A stretch of DNA of 64,000 bases from Algiphilus aromaticivorans DG1253 (lineage in GTDB: Bacteria; Pseudomonadota; Gammaproteobacteria; Nevskiales; Nevskiaceae). Where the stretch lies: contig NZ_JPOG01000001.1 in NCBI RefSeq assembly GCF_000733765.1, forward strand, positions 868,001-932,000, read 5' to 3'. A program made the position numbers and the translations under genes. Under the pieces are notes generated by a model. That model worked only from the letters and a program-made list of their open reading frames with translations, was not told the origin of the DNA and ran no database searches. This document shows positions 45,671-53,449 of this stretch, piece after piece (within the stretch, counting starts at the first letter, position 1; every line of letters starts with the position of its first letter).

Positions 45671-47711
45671 AGAGCAGCTATTCGAGATCGTTGTCCGAGA
45701 ATGGAAAACTGACCCCCTCGAGTCACCTAGCAGCGTCTATATAGATCGAGAAGCATTACGAAGTGCAGTTGGCGGCGGCGCAGATCCACTCCTCTCTCTT
45801 GACGGCTTGCCTGGCCTGGCATCCGCCAGTGAATTCGCCAGCTTTAGCGTGCGCGGCCGTGGGCCAAGAGATAACTTGATATTCGTTGATGAATTCCCCT
45901 TCGATAAAGCGATACACTTTGACGCGACACTTGGTGAAGAAGAAGATGTCGGTGGGGGCGGGCGGTTCTCCATTTTCGCACCGAACGTTATCAGTGGTGC
46001 AGAGTTTTCACCGGGAGGCTGGGGAGCGGCATATGGTGGCCGCGCGGGATCATTACTCAAACTAGAAGTCGCTGACGGAAATCCAAGCCCATCAGCGAGC
46101 TTGCGGCTCGATCTAGCGGGCTACGAGGTGGGTTATGACGGCCCCGCCGGAATTACTGAAGGCTCAACTTTACTCGTTTCTGCCCGACGGCTGGATTTTG
46201 GTGACTTGTTTGAAACCATCGAAGAACTAGACATCGGGGAGCCTGTCTTAAGGGACATCCTTATAAAGTCTGTCGTACCAGTCAGCCAGGACAACACGTT
46301 AGAAATTCTGATGATAGATACACGCGAAGACTTTACTCGCGACGTGAACAACGTGTTCGAATCACCAAATTTCGAAGATGCTTCACTTCAAGACTCCGAA
46401 CAAGATAGTGATTTGTATGGTCTGACATTGCAATCCTTGCTCGGCGATAATGCTGTCTGGTCCAACAAGGTCTACTATCGCAAAAGCGACAAGGTCAGTT
46501 CAGAGGGCGAGGCATTTCCAGATTTGGCACCTTCGGGGTCGCCCGCTTCCAGTTTTCCGGTGCGGGAGGACATCATCACCATCGGAGAAGCTGAGACGGA
46601 GATAGGCTGGCGAAGTGACTTCGAGACCCTTAATAGATGGGGAATTTTCAGTAGCGGTATTCGAGTAACGGAGCTTGAGCTAGTCTATGAGACAACCCTC
46701 GATGGCGACTGGATCCGGTTTGTTTATGACAGCGATGACTTTAGACCAGACTCAGAGCAGAAATTTATTGTGCTGACGCCAGAGAACACCGACTCCTCAC
46801 TCAACCAGACAGAAACGAGTTATGCAGGTTACGTAGATCAGGTCTTTGAATTCGGTGATTGGAGCTTTGGCGCGGGCGTACGGGTTGAGCGGGACGGTTT
46901 CGCGAGAGAGAGTTTCGCGTCGCCGCGTTTCAGAGTCAATTGGCGCCCGAGCGGAACAATCAGATATTTTGCGACCGCAGGACTCTTTCACCAGTCTCCA
47001 CGTTATTTAGAACTTGCCGCGAACGATTCGAACAATCTGGATAACGAAAGAATCACTCATCGTAGCTTAGGCGTTCAGTGCTTTCCCAACAGAAACTGGT
47101 CGATATTGACGGAGACGTATTACCAAAGCCTGGACAACTTGATCGTAGACCTAGATCGAGTCAACGGAACCTTTGCGAACATCGGTGAAGGCAGATCGTA
47201 CGGATTGGATATCGTGGCCGACGGCATGATTCGCGAAGGCGTTTACGGGACCGCGACCTATTCTTATAACAATGCAGAGGTTGACCGAAAGGACGGTCGC
47301 GGTAACGTGGCAGCCGAGTTCAGCCGCGACCACGTCGCCACACTCGGCCTTACCTGGGAAATCAATGACAGGTGGAAGGTCGCGGTGCGCTACAAATACC
47401 TTTCCGGGAGGCCAGACGACGAGTTTATAATTCACCCAGACGTCTTGGGAGACGGGGAACCTCTACGCTTCTCTAAAGAGATCACCGAGCGCAATATCGG
47501 TCGCAAAAGCAGTTCTGCTTTGTTGAACGCTCGCGTTGACTATCGTCGCGCGTTTGGGCCCATAGACGTAACAGCGTTTCTCGATGTCATCAACGTAACC
47601 GCAGCATCTTCGAGCGATGATACCGAGTTTGATTACCGTCGAGGCGTCCAAGTTGAAGATGACAGTGAAGCCGAGCCGCTTATTGGCCTGCGACTGGATT
47701 ATGCTTGGTAA
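45671..47711 (+). pseudogene. TonB-dependent receptor, 3' part (plug and beta-barrel)
   Basis: It continues the interrupted receptor: LREQLFEIVV and the plug domain (SSVYIDREALRSA; FSVRGRGPRDNLIFVDEFP), followed by a 22-strand-type barrel ending in LIGLRLDYAW with a terminal aromatic residue. Base composition is AT-richer than in the flanks. An open frame starts at an ATG inside the IS (45636), but a product from it would lack a signal peptide and would not reach the outer membrane. The 3' end abuts the response-regulator gene. Confidence 0.87.
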
Positions 47712-47722
47712 GGATGCAGCAG

Positions 47723-48424
47723 ATGGCAGACAAGCTTTTTGCCGCTCCTATTAGAGTTTTGGTCGTGGAAGACAATCGCGATATCTGTGAGAACATTGCC
47801 GCATACCTTGAGAAGTACAGGTACGTTTTGGATTTTGCTTATGATGGCATAAGCGCTATGCACTTGGCGTTGACGAATCCATTCGACGTTATTGTTCTGG
47901 ATATTATGCTGCCGAGAATGGACGGCCTAACGTTCTGCCAAAAGCTGCGAGCTGATGCTGCACTGGAAACGCCCATTATCATGCTTACGGCCAGGGATAC
48001 GCTGGACGATAAGCTTAAGGGGTTTATGGCGGGTGCCGATGATTATTTGGTCAAGCCATTCGCGCTGCAAGAGCTACATGCCCGACTGCAGGCCCTGTAC
48101 AAGCGCCGTCATGGAAAAACCATGAATCGCTTGACCATTGGTGACCTGACCATGAACAGGTCTACGTTGCAAGTGCATCGCGGGGGGAGGCGCGTCGATC
48201 TCACCCCTGCCTGCTTGAGGCTACTTCAACGATTGATGGAAGAGACTCCGTCTGTTGTGGCGCGCGAAGATCTCGAAGCGTCGTTGTGGGCCAACGAGCG
48301 CCCCGATGGTGATGCGCTTCGCTCGCACATGTACAAGCTGCGGCAGGCTGTTGATAGGCCGTTCGATAAACCACTAATTCATACCGTACACCGCGTCGGG
48401 TACCGAATTGCAGAGGATGCTTAG
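47723..48424 (+). CDS. OmpR-family response regulator
   Basis: 233 residues from ATG 47723, preceded by AAGGA 8 bases upstream. In-frame upstream starts at 47705 (TTG) and 47714 (ATG) are less likely. The receiver has EDN at the N-terminus, the phospho-acceptor Asp in VLDIMLPRMDG, a switch Thr in MLTARD and Lys in LVKPF. The C-terminal winged helix (LTPACLRLLQRLME, then HMYKLRQAVD and VHRVGYRI) is of the OmpR type. It forms an operon with the kinase and, before the insertion, with the receptor. Confidence 0.93.
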   Translation: MADKLFAAPIRVLVVEDNRDICENIAAYLEKYRYVLDFAYDGISAMHLALTNPFDVIVLDIMLPRMDGLTFCQKLRADAALETPIIMLTARDTLDDKLKGFMAGADDYLVKPFALQELHARLQALYKRRHGKTMNRLTIGDLTMNRSTLQVHRGGRRVDLTPACLRLLQRLMEETPSVVAREDLEASLWANERPDGDALRSHMYKLRQAVDRPFDKPLIHTVHRVGYRIAEDA

Positions 48425-48426
48425 AA

Positions 48427-49659
48427 ATGTACCGGTACAGTTTGCGCACGCGTGTCGCAATTGCATTTGCAATATGTGTCGCTGTACTCAGTATGGCTTG
48501 GGGGTTTGCTTTCTTCGCTGCGATTAGGTTGAGCGAGGACCGTGTGCTGATGCATCAGCTGCAGCGCGCCGCCGAAAGTTATCCCTCGCCGACGATGAAC
48601 CTTCGCGGATACGATGATGTTGACAGCCTGCCTGAATCACTCAGGGGCTGGGCGAAGACAAACCCCAATGAAGGGTTGCACGAATTCCAGACCGAAGAGC
48701 TTCATGTCGCTGTAGTACCTACAGATACGGGACAGGGACAGGCATTCGTGGTCTTCGATGTTGCCGGGATTGAGGCAGCGTCTTCAGAGGATTGGTGGTT
48801 ACTGCTCTTGATCACCGGTGTCGTGGGGACGCTCGGTGCTCTTGGTTTCGGGTTGGGGGTTCTTGTGATGCGTAGAGCTGTCGCCCCCGTCGCGCAACTT
48901 GCCAGAGTGGTCGCAGATATTGATCTGGACCAACGATCGGGCGCAGATCATAAACGGATAGAGTCGAGTCGCTTCGGCGACGATGAGGTTGGCGTACTCG
49001 CTGCGGCCATCGAGAAGACGCTTGATCGTATCAGCGAATTCGTCGAGAGAGAACGAAACTTTACGGCTGCAGCCAGCCACGAGTTGCGAACGCCGATCAC
49101 GGTGATCACAGGCGCGATTGAACTGCTAGAGCAAAGCGATCTGTCGGCGGATGACGTAAGGGCGTTGGATCGAGTGAGGCGTGCGACACTCGACATGAGG
49201 ACCACGATTGAAATGTTTTTGAGCCTCGCTCGTGAAACTGATGACGGGTTGTATAGCGAGCATTTTTTGGTAAAGCCGATGGTCTGCCGGGCGATAGATC
49301 AACAGCGGCATCTACTGAACGGCAAGTCGGTTTATGTTGATGTCGACGATCTCGCTGGGCCGGAGGTCGATGGACATCCGCAAGCATTTTTTATAGCGGT
49401 GAGTAATCTGGTGCGCAATGCATTCGAGCACGCGCTCGACGGGCAGGGGCCGATTACCATTACCATAAAAGAGCGGGAGCTATTAGTGGCCAATCAGGTG
49501 AGCAGTTGCGCGGATGGGAGGTACGGAGCGGCCGAGCCATTGTCGTCCGATGGATATGGTCTAGGTCTGGGCATTGTTCAACGGTTGTGCGAACGCAACG
49601 GCTGGTCGTTCTCGCTGAACGTTGATGATGCGCGCGTAGCCGCATGCCTCTCGTGGTGA
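48427..49659 (+). CDS. Membrane sensor histidine kinase
   Basis: 410 residues. Two transmembrane segments (about 8-32 and 123-148) border a small periplasmic domain of about 90 residues. A HAMP region follows, then the DHp helix with ASHELRTPITV (phospho-acceptor His) and the ATPase domain with NLVRNAFEHA (N box) and GYGLGLGIVQRL (G2 box). The G1 box DxGxG is not visible (LLVANQVSS in its place), as in some kinases that still work. It overlaps nothing but is only 2 bases after the regulator gene. Confidence 0.92.
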   Translation: MYRYSLRTRVAIAFAICVAVLSMAWGFAFFAAIRLSEDRVLMHQLQRAAESYPSPTMNLRGYDDVDSLPESLRGWAKTNPNEGLHEFQTEELHVAVVPTDTGQGQAFVVFDVAGIEAASSEDWWLLLLITGVVGTLGALGFGLGVLVMRRAVAPVAQLARVVADIDLDQRSGADHKRIESSRFGDDEVGVLAAAIEKTLDRISEFVERERNFTAAASHELRTPITVITGAIELLEQSDLSADDVRALDRVRRATLDMRTTIEMFLSLARETDDGLYSEHFLVKPMVCRAIDQQRHLLNGKSVYVDVDDLAGPEVDGHPQAFFIAVSNLVRNAFEHALDGQGPITITIKERELLVANQVSSCADGRYGAAEPLSSDGYGLGLGIVQRLCERNGWSFSLNVDDARVAACLSW

Positions 49660-49892
49660 TGGCTGACGCTTGAATTCCCCAGTACCGAAAGCAGCTTCCC
49701 ACCCAAAATTGCGGCCCTCGCGAAGGCCTCGGGACTGACACCACCGAGGCGGCTTTGACGTCGATTGGAGTCAATCTCCGACAGACCACGGTTTCGCCAC
49801 GACCGCTTCGGGCTGCGGATTCAACCGATCGACGCAATCTTCATGGCCCCCTCAGGTTGCTACTTTCGTAGCGCTCCGTTGCTTGCTCACGT
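49660..49892. other. Intergenic remnant left of the IS3-type element
   Basis: 233 bases between the kinase stop and the left end of the IS3-type element. No gene was recognised. The last four bases (ACGT) are one copy of the 4-bp target duplication. Confidence 0.5.
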
Positions 49893-49965
49893 TGTCGCCT
49901 TCCCGTAAATTCGGTCCATTGCAAGCTGGAGATCTCCGGGCACACTACGGCCCAGGAGGCCAGCG

Positions 49966-50232
49966 ATGCGCAAGAGCAAGTTTTCCGAGAGCCAGATCGT
50001 CAACACGCTGAAGCAGGTGGAGGGCGGTCGCTCCGTCAAGGAGGTCTGCCGTGAGATCGGCATCTCCGATGCCACGTACTACACCTGGAAGTCGAAGTAC
50101 GGGGGCATGGAGGCGGCTGATGTGCGGCGGCTCAAGGAGCTGGAAGAAGAGAACAACCGGCTGAAGCGGATGTATGCGGATCTGGCGCTGGAGAACACAG
50201 CGCTGAAGGATGTCATCGCAAAAAAGCTTTAG
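49966..50232 (+). CDS. IS3-family transposase OrfA
   Basis: 88 residues: helix-turn-helix KFSESQIVNTLKQVEGG, VCREIGISDATYYTWKSKYG, then a leucine-zipper-like coiled coil (LKELEEENNRLKRMYADLAL). The 3' end has an A-AAA-AAG heptamer (50220-50226) in the correct phase for programmed -1 frameshifting into orfB. Confidence 0.92.
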   Translation: MRKSKFSESQIVNTLKQVEGGRSVKEVCREIGISDATYYTWKSKYGGMEAADVRRLKELEEENNRLKRMYADLALENTALKDVIAKKL

Positions 50233-50465
50233 GTCCGGCGCACAAGCGCCCGCTGGTGGCGATGCTCCGCGAGGAGCACGGTTTCAGCGAGCGCCGGGCT
50301 TGTCAGGCGGTGGGCTTGTCCCGATCGGTTGCGCGATACCGGCCTCGGCCGGATCGTGACGAGGAGGTCATCGTGGTGCTCCAGGAGCTGGCAGAACGCT
50401 ATCCCGATCGCGGCTTCGGCAAGCTGTTTAAGCTGGTGCGTCGGCGTGGCCTGGTCTGGAATCAC
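50226..50465 (+). pseudogene. IS3-family transposase OrfB, 5' fragment
   Basis: It is entered by -1 frameshift at the A-AAA-AAG heptamer (GLGPAHKRPLVAMLREEHGF onward). The reading frame ends at the inserted IS110-type element, after RGLVWNH. The continuing 3' part begins at 51766. Confidence 0.88.
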
Positions 50466-50517
50466 ATACCGTAATCGCACACAGTTCAAGAGCTGACCTG
50501 ACTGTGCGGAGGTTGCG

Positions 50518-51552
50518 ATGAAAAGCTATGTGGGCCTGGATGTTTCGCAAAAGACCACGATGATTTGCGTGGTCGACGAGGAAGGCAACTGCTTGTGGGA
50601 AGGCGCCTGCGATAGCCACCCACTCGAAATGGCGCAGGTCCTAAAAGCCCATGCGCCGAATCTTCAGCAGGTCGGTCTGGAGACTGGTCCGCTTGCCGTA
50701 TGGCACTGGCACGGCTTGAAGGATCTTGGTTTGCCCATCGTGTGCCTGCATGCCAGGCATGCCCATGCCGCCATCCAGATGCAGGTCAACAAGACGGACC
50801 GCAATGATGCACGTGCTCTGGCTCAGATCGTCCGTACAGGCTGGTACCGACCTGTTGCCGTGAAAAGCATGGAAACCCACCGTATCCGCCTCATGTTGAC
50901 CGCGAGGGCTCGCGTCGTATCCATGCGGGTCACGCTCTACGCGCAGATTCGAGGGCTGGTGAAGACGTTCGGGCACGTGATGCCACCTGGCCGAGGCAGC
51001 CAATTCGAGCAGCTCGTTCGCGACGTTATGGAAGCAGATCCTGTGCTTGCCGGAACATTAGGCCCTCTACTTGAGTTGTGGTGCGACTTGAGTCGCCAGT
51101 TACGAAAATACGATCGCGACCTGGTTCGGACCGCGCGCAGACTTGAGGTCTGCCGCCGTTTGATGACCGCGCCTGGTGTAGGGACTTTGACGGCACTAGC
51201 CTTCGTGACCGCCATCGAAAACCCACATCGCTTTCGACGGTCGCAGGATGTTGGTGCTTATCTTGGCCTTACACCGAGGCGGTATGCTTCCGGCGAGGTC
51301 GACCGTAGTGGCCATATCTCCAAATGCGGCGACCGGATGACCCGAAGCCTACTCTTTGAAGCCGCGAACGTGCTCATCACCCGCAGTCATACCGACTCTG
51401 CTTTGCATGCGTGGGCACGTTCGCTACGGCAACGGATCGGCGCCAAAAAAGCGAAGGTTGCTTTGGCGAGACGTTTAGCTGTAACGCTGCACCGCATGTG
51501 GGTGGACGGCACTCAGTTTGACGGGCAGCGGGGATTACCCGCTGCTGCTTGA
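50518..51552 (+). CDS. IS110-family transposase (DEDD)
   Basis: 344 residues. The N-terminal RuvC-like DEDD domain begins YVGLDVSQKTTMICV, with VGLETGPLAVW and NKTDRNDARALAQIV as later acidic blocks. The C-terminal Transposase_20 domain contains TAPGVGTLTALAFVTAI and the SGEVDRSGHISKCGD segment, where the Ser expected for recombination is present. It is full length and likely active. Confidence 0.93.
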   Translation: MKSYVGLDVSQKTTMICVVDEEGNCLWEGACDSHPLEMAQVLKAHAPNLQQVGLETGPLAVWHWHGLKDLGLPIVCLHARHAHAAIQMQVNKTDRNDARALAQIVRTGWYRPVAVKSMETHRIRLMLTARARVVSMRVTLYAQIRGLVKTFGHVMPPGRGSQFEQLVRDVMEADPVLAGTLGPLLELWCDLSRQLRKYDRDLVRTARRLEVCRRLMTAPGVGTLTALAFVTAIENPHRFRRSQDVGAYLGLTPRRYASGEVDRSGHISKCGDRMTRSLLFEAANVLITRSHTDSALHAWARSLRQRIGAKKAKVALARRLAVTLHRMWVDGTQFDGQRGLPAAA

Positions 51553-51765
51553 AGGGTAAAGAGGACGCAACTGCCGGTTCGTCGCCAGGATCATCCCGAG
51601 ACTCGCTTGACGGCTTGTGTTTCAAGACCGCGTGAATCACATAGGGAGATCCTTGCGACACTTGGGCGCTATGTGGAGGCCGACCAGATCGGACCTCGGA
51701 GACGACAACGAGCCAGGCAGTTGCGCATTCTCAGTGCTGGATGTTGACAGGGGCGATTAGACGAC
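51553..51765 (+). ncRNA. Candidate bridge RNA of the IS1111-type element
   Basis: 213 non-coding bases between the transposase stop and the right end. A hairpin ACGGCTTG-loop-CAAGACCG (about 51609-51629) is flanked on its left by CGCTTG (about 51604-51609), the reverse complement of the first bases of the right target flank (CAAGCG), and on its right by GAATCACATA (about 51632-51642), which equals the last target bases on the left plus the first three bases of the element. This is the arrangement expected of target guides in a bridge RNA internal loop. The order of the two guides is the reverse of that in IS621, so the folding remains unproven. Confidence 0.45.
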
Positions 51766-52374
51766 AAGCGCGTGTGGCGCGTGTACTGCGCCCTGAAGCT
51801 CAACCTACGGCGCAAGGGCAAGCGGCGCCTGCCGCCGCGCATTCACCAGCCGCTGGTGATCGGCGAACGCATCAACAGCTCATGGTCGGCGGATTTCATG
51901 TCGGATTCGCTCTGGGATGGCCGGCGTTTCCGTACCTTCAACGTGGTCGACGACTTCAACCGTGAGGTGCTGGGCGTCGAGATCGATCTGAACCTGCCGG
52001 CACCGCGTGTCATCCGTGTTCTCGACCGCATTGCTGCCTGGCGGGGATACCCGCAAAAGCTTCGACTGGACAACGGCCCGGAACTCATCTCCATCGCCCT
52101 GGCCGATTGGGCAGAGGCGCGCCACGTCGAGCTCTGCTTCATCCAGCCCGGCAAGCCCATGCAGAACGGCTTCATCGAACGCTTCAATGGCAGCTATCGG
52201 CGCGGCGTGCTCGACATGTATGCCTTCCGCACACTCTCAGAGGTCCGCGAGCGGACCGAGCACTGGCTGCGCGACTACAACGAAACGATTCCCCACGACG
52301 CCCTGAACGACCTTACCCCTGCCGAATTCCGGCAGATCCACCAACCCGGAACCTCTAGTTATGCGTGGACCTGA
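51766..52374 (+). pseudogene. IS3-family transposase OrfB, 3' fragment
   Basis: It holds the integrase core: D in WSADFMSDSL, D in LDNGPELIS and E in FIERFNGSYRRGVLD, so the DDE triad is intact. It joins in sense to the 5' fragment at RGLVWNH-KRVWRVY once the inserted element is removed. Confidence 0.9.
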
Positions 52375-52436
52375 TCTGGGGAGTCGACAACGTTACTCGC
52401 CATAGCGCACGTTATCCAGTCGATTTTTGGTGGGCC

Positions 52437-52450
52437 TTGACCGAGATCAA
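52437..52450. promoter_or_regulatory. Anr/FNR-type operator upstream of the hemerythrin pair
   Basis: TTGACCGAGATCAA fits TTGAT-N4-ATCAA with one mismatch. Its centre lies about 85 bases before the small ORF start, in keeping with activation at -41.5 and a 44-base leader. Confidence 0.65.
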
Positions 52451-52528
52451 GATGCTGCTTTGTGGAGCCGCTTAGGCTGCCACTGTTGGGTGCGGATGCG
52501 CCCGCTAGGGCCGTCAGGAGCGCGTGTT

Positions 52529-52678
52529 ATGGCTAGCGGGATCGGAATGCGAAAGTACGGCACCGGTGGGTATGTCTCGGCTCTTGCTGGTTGGCATCAC
52601 CCGATGGCGCTTGGGGCGGTGAGCGTATTGCTCGCGTTGGTAGGGCTGCGTTGCGGGGGGTGGGTTTATGCCTGGTAA
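52529..52678 (+). CDS. Small hydrophobic membrane protein, coupled to hemerythrin gene
   Basis: 49 residues (MASGIGMRKYGTG at the start). AGGAG (52516-52520) lies 8 bases before the ATG. A single transmembrane helix covers about residues 26-46 and ends in WVYAW. The gene overlaps the hemerythrin-like gene by 11 bases, so it appears to be a genuine small ORF. I do not recognise a family. Confidence 0.6.
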   Translation: MASGIGMRKYGTGGYVSALAGWHHPMALGAVSVLLALVGLRCGGWVYAW

Positions 52679-53258
52679 GCGCGCTGAGGCCGGTGGTGCT
52701 TCGTCGAAGCTGATCGGCATCCTCAAGGAAGATCACAACCATTTCGCGGTGTTGCTGGATGCGCTGGACAGGCAGGCCGACTTGTTCGCGGATGGCGAGG
52801 CGGTGGATTACGAATTGCTGGAGACTGGAATCTCTTATCTGCGCGCTTACGCGCACGCCGTGCATCACCCGCTCGAGGAAGCCATTCTGGAAAGGCTTAG
52901 CGAGAGGGCGGCGGATGACGGTTTGGTTGGTCGGGAACTCTCGCTTCAGCACGAGCGCCTTGAGGACTCTCTGAAGTTGCTGCAAAGCGCTTTCCACGAC
53001 GCCGGCGAGGATCAGTCCACGCTGCGTCAGCCACTGGCCGAAGCCCTGCATCGCATGGTCAGCGATATGCGCGCCCACAACGTGTGGGAGGAGGCGAATT
53101 TCTTCCCGGCGGCCGGGCGCGCCCTGGGTGCGCAGGATTGGGCGCAGTTGTCGACGGGGGCAGAGGGGCAGGCCGTTCCCGCGGCGCGGCCGCTGGACCC
53201 TCGCTTCAGCAATCTGTTGCAGCAGCTCGGCTGCTCGGTGTCTGCGGACGGCGAGTAG
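52668..53258 (+). CDS. Hemerythrin HHE-domain protein
   Basis: 196 residues. The di-iron ligands are visible in order: DHNHF (about 23), AHAVHHPLEE (about 63-72), LQHERLED (about 89) and HNVWEEANFF (about 141). A binuclear iron site for O2, NO or redox sensing is likely. A roughly 45-residue C-terminal tail has no recognised domain. An Anr-type site upstream and the coupled membrane ORF suggest an oxygen- or NO-linked role. Confidence 0.88.
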   Translation: MPGKRAEAGGASSKLIGILKEDHNHFAVLLDALDRQADLFADGEAVDYELLETGISYLRAYAHAVHHPLEEAILERLSERAADDGLVGRELSLQHERLEDSLKLLQSAFHDAGEDQSTLRQPLAEALHRMVSDMRAHNVWEEANFFPAAGRALGAQDWAQLSTGAEGQAVPAARPLDPRFSNLLQQLGCSVSADGE

Positions 53259-53449
53259 ACGCTTCAGGCGGGGCTGATTCAATGGCTCTATCCGGGCCGG
53301 TTTCCTGCGGTGTTGGCAGTGACTTGCTAAGTTGATGCAGCGCGTGGCATATCGCCTTCCTGTTCCTTCGGGAGGCTTGACGGAGTGACGCCCTTCCGCC
53401 TCGCTATCCGACTTGCGCCGCAAATACCTAAAGACAAGGAGACCTGCTC

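Larger units (their letters stand above)
50466..51765 (+). mobile_element. IS110-family (IS1111-type) insertion sequence, 1300 bp
   Basis: The boundaries are set by the split orfB: RGLVWNH, then KRVWRVYCAL. Subterminal inverted repeats TAATCGC (50472-50478) and GCGATTA (51753-51759) lie exactly 6 bases from each end, which is a hallmark of the IS1111 group. There is no target duplication beyond a shared AC at both junctions. The transposase is intact. A 213-base non-coding right end is the expected place for the bridge RNA. Confidence 0.88.
49893..52389 (+). mobile_element. IS3-family (IS407-type) insertion sequence, interrupted
   Basis: Ends TGTCGCC (49893) and GTCGACA (52389) are related inverted repeats: TGTCG(A/C)CT(C/T)CCC reading inward from both sides. 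The flanks have the 4-bp duplication ACGT (49889-49892 and 52390-52393), as in the IS407 group. It encodes orfA and a frameshifted orfB. Without the 1300-bp inserted IS110-type element its length is 1197 bp, close to IS407-type elements. It is inactive while orfB is split. Confidence 0.85.

Noticed and set aside
49460-49837. Minus-strand frame of 125 residues across the kinase end
   Set aside because: Overlaps the kinase and has no family motifs or good start site.
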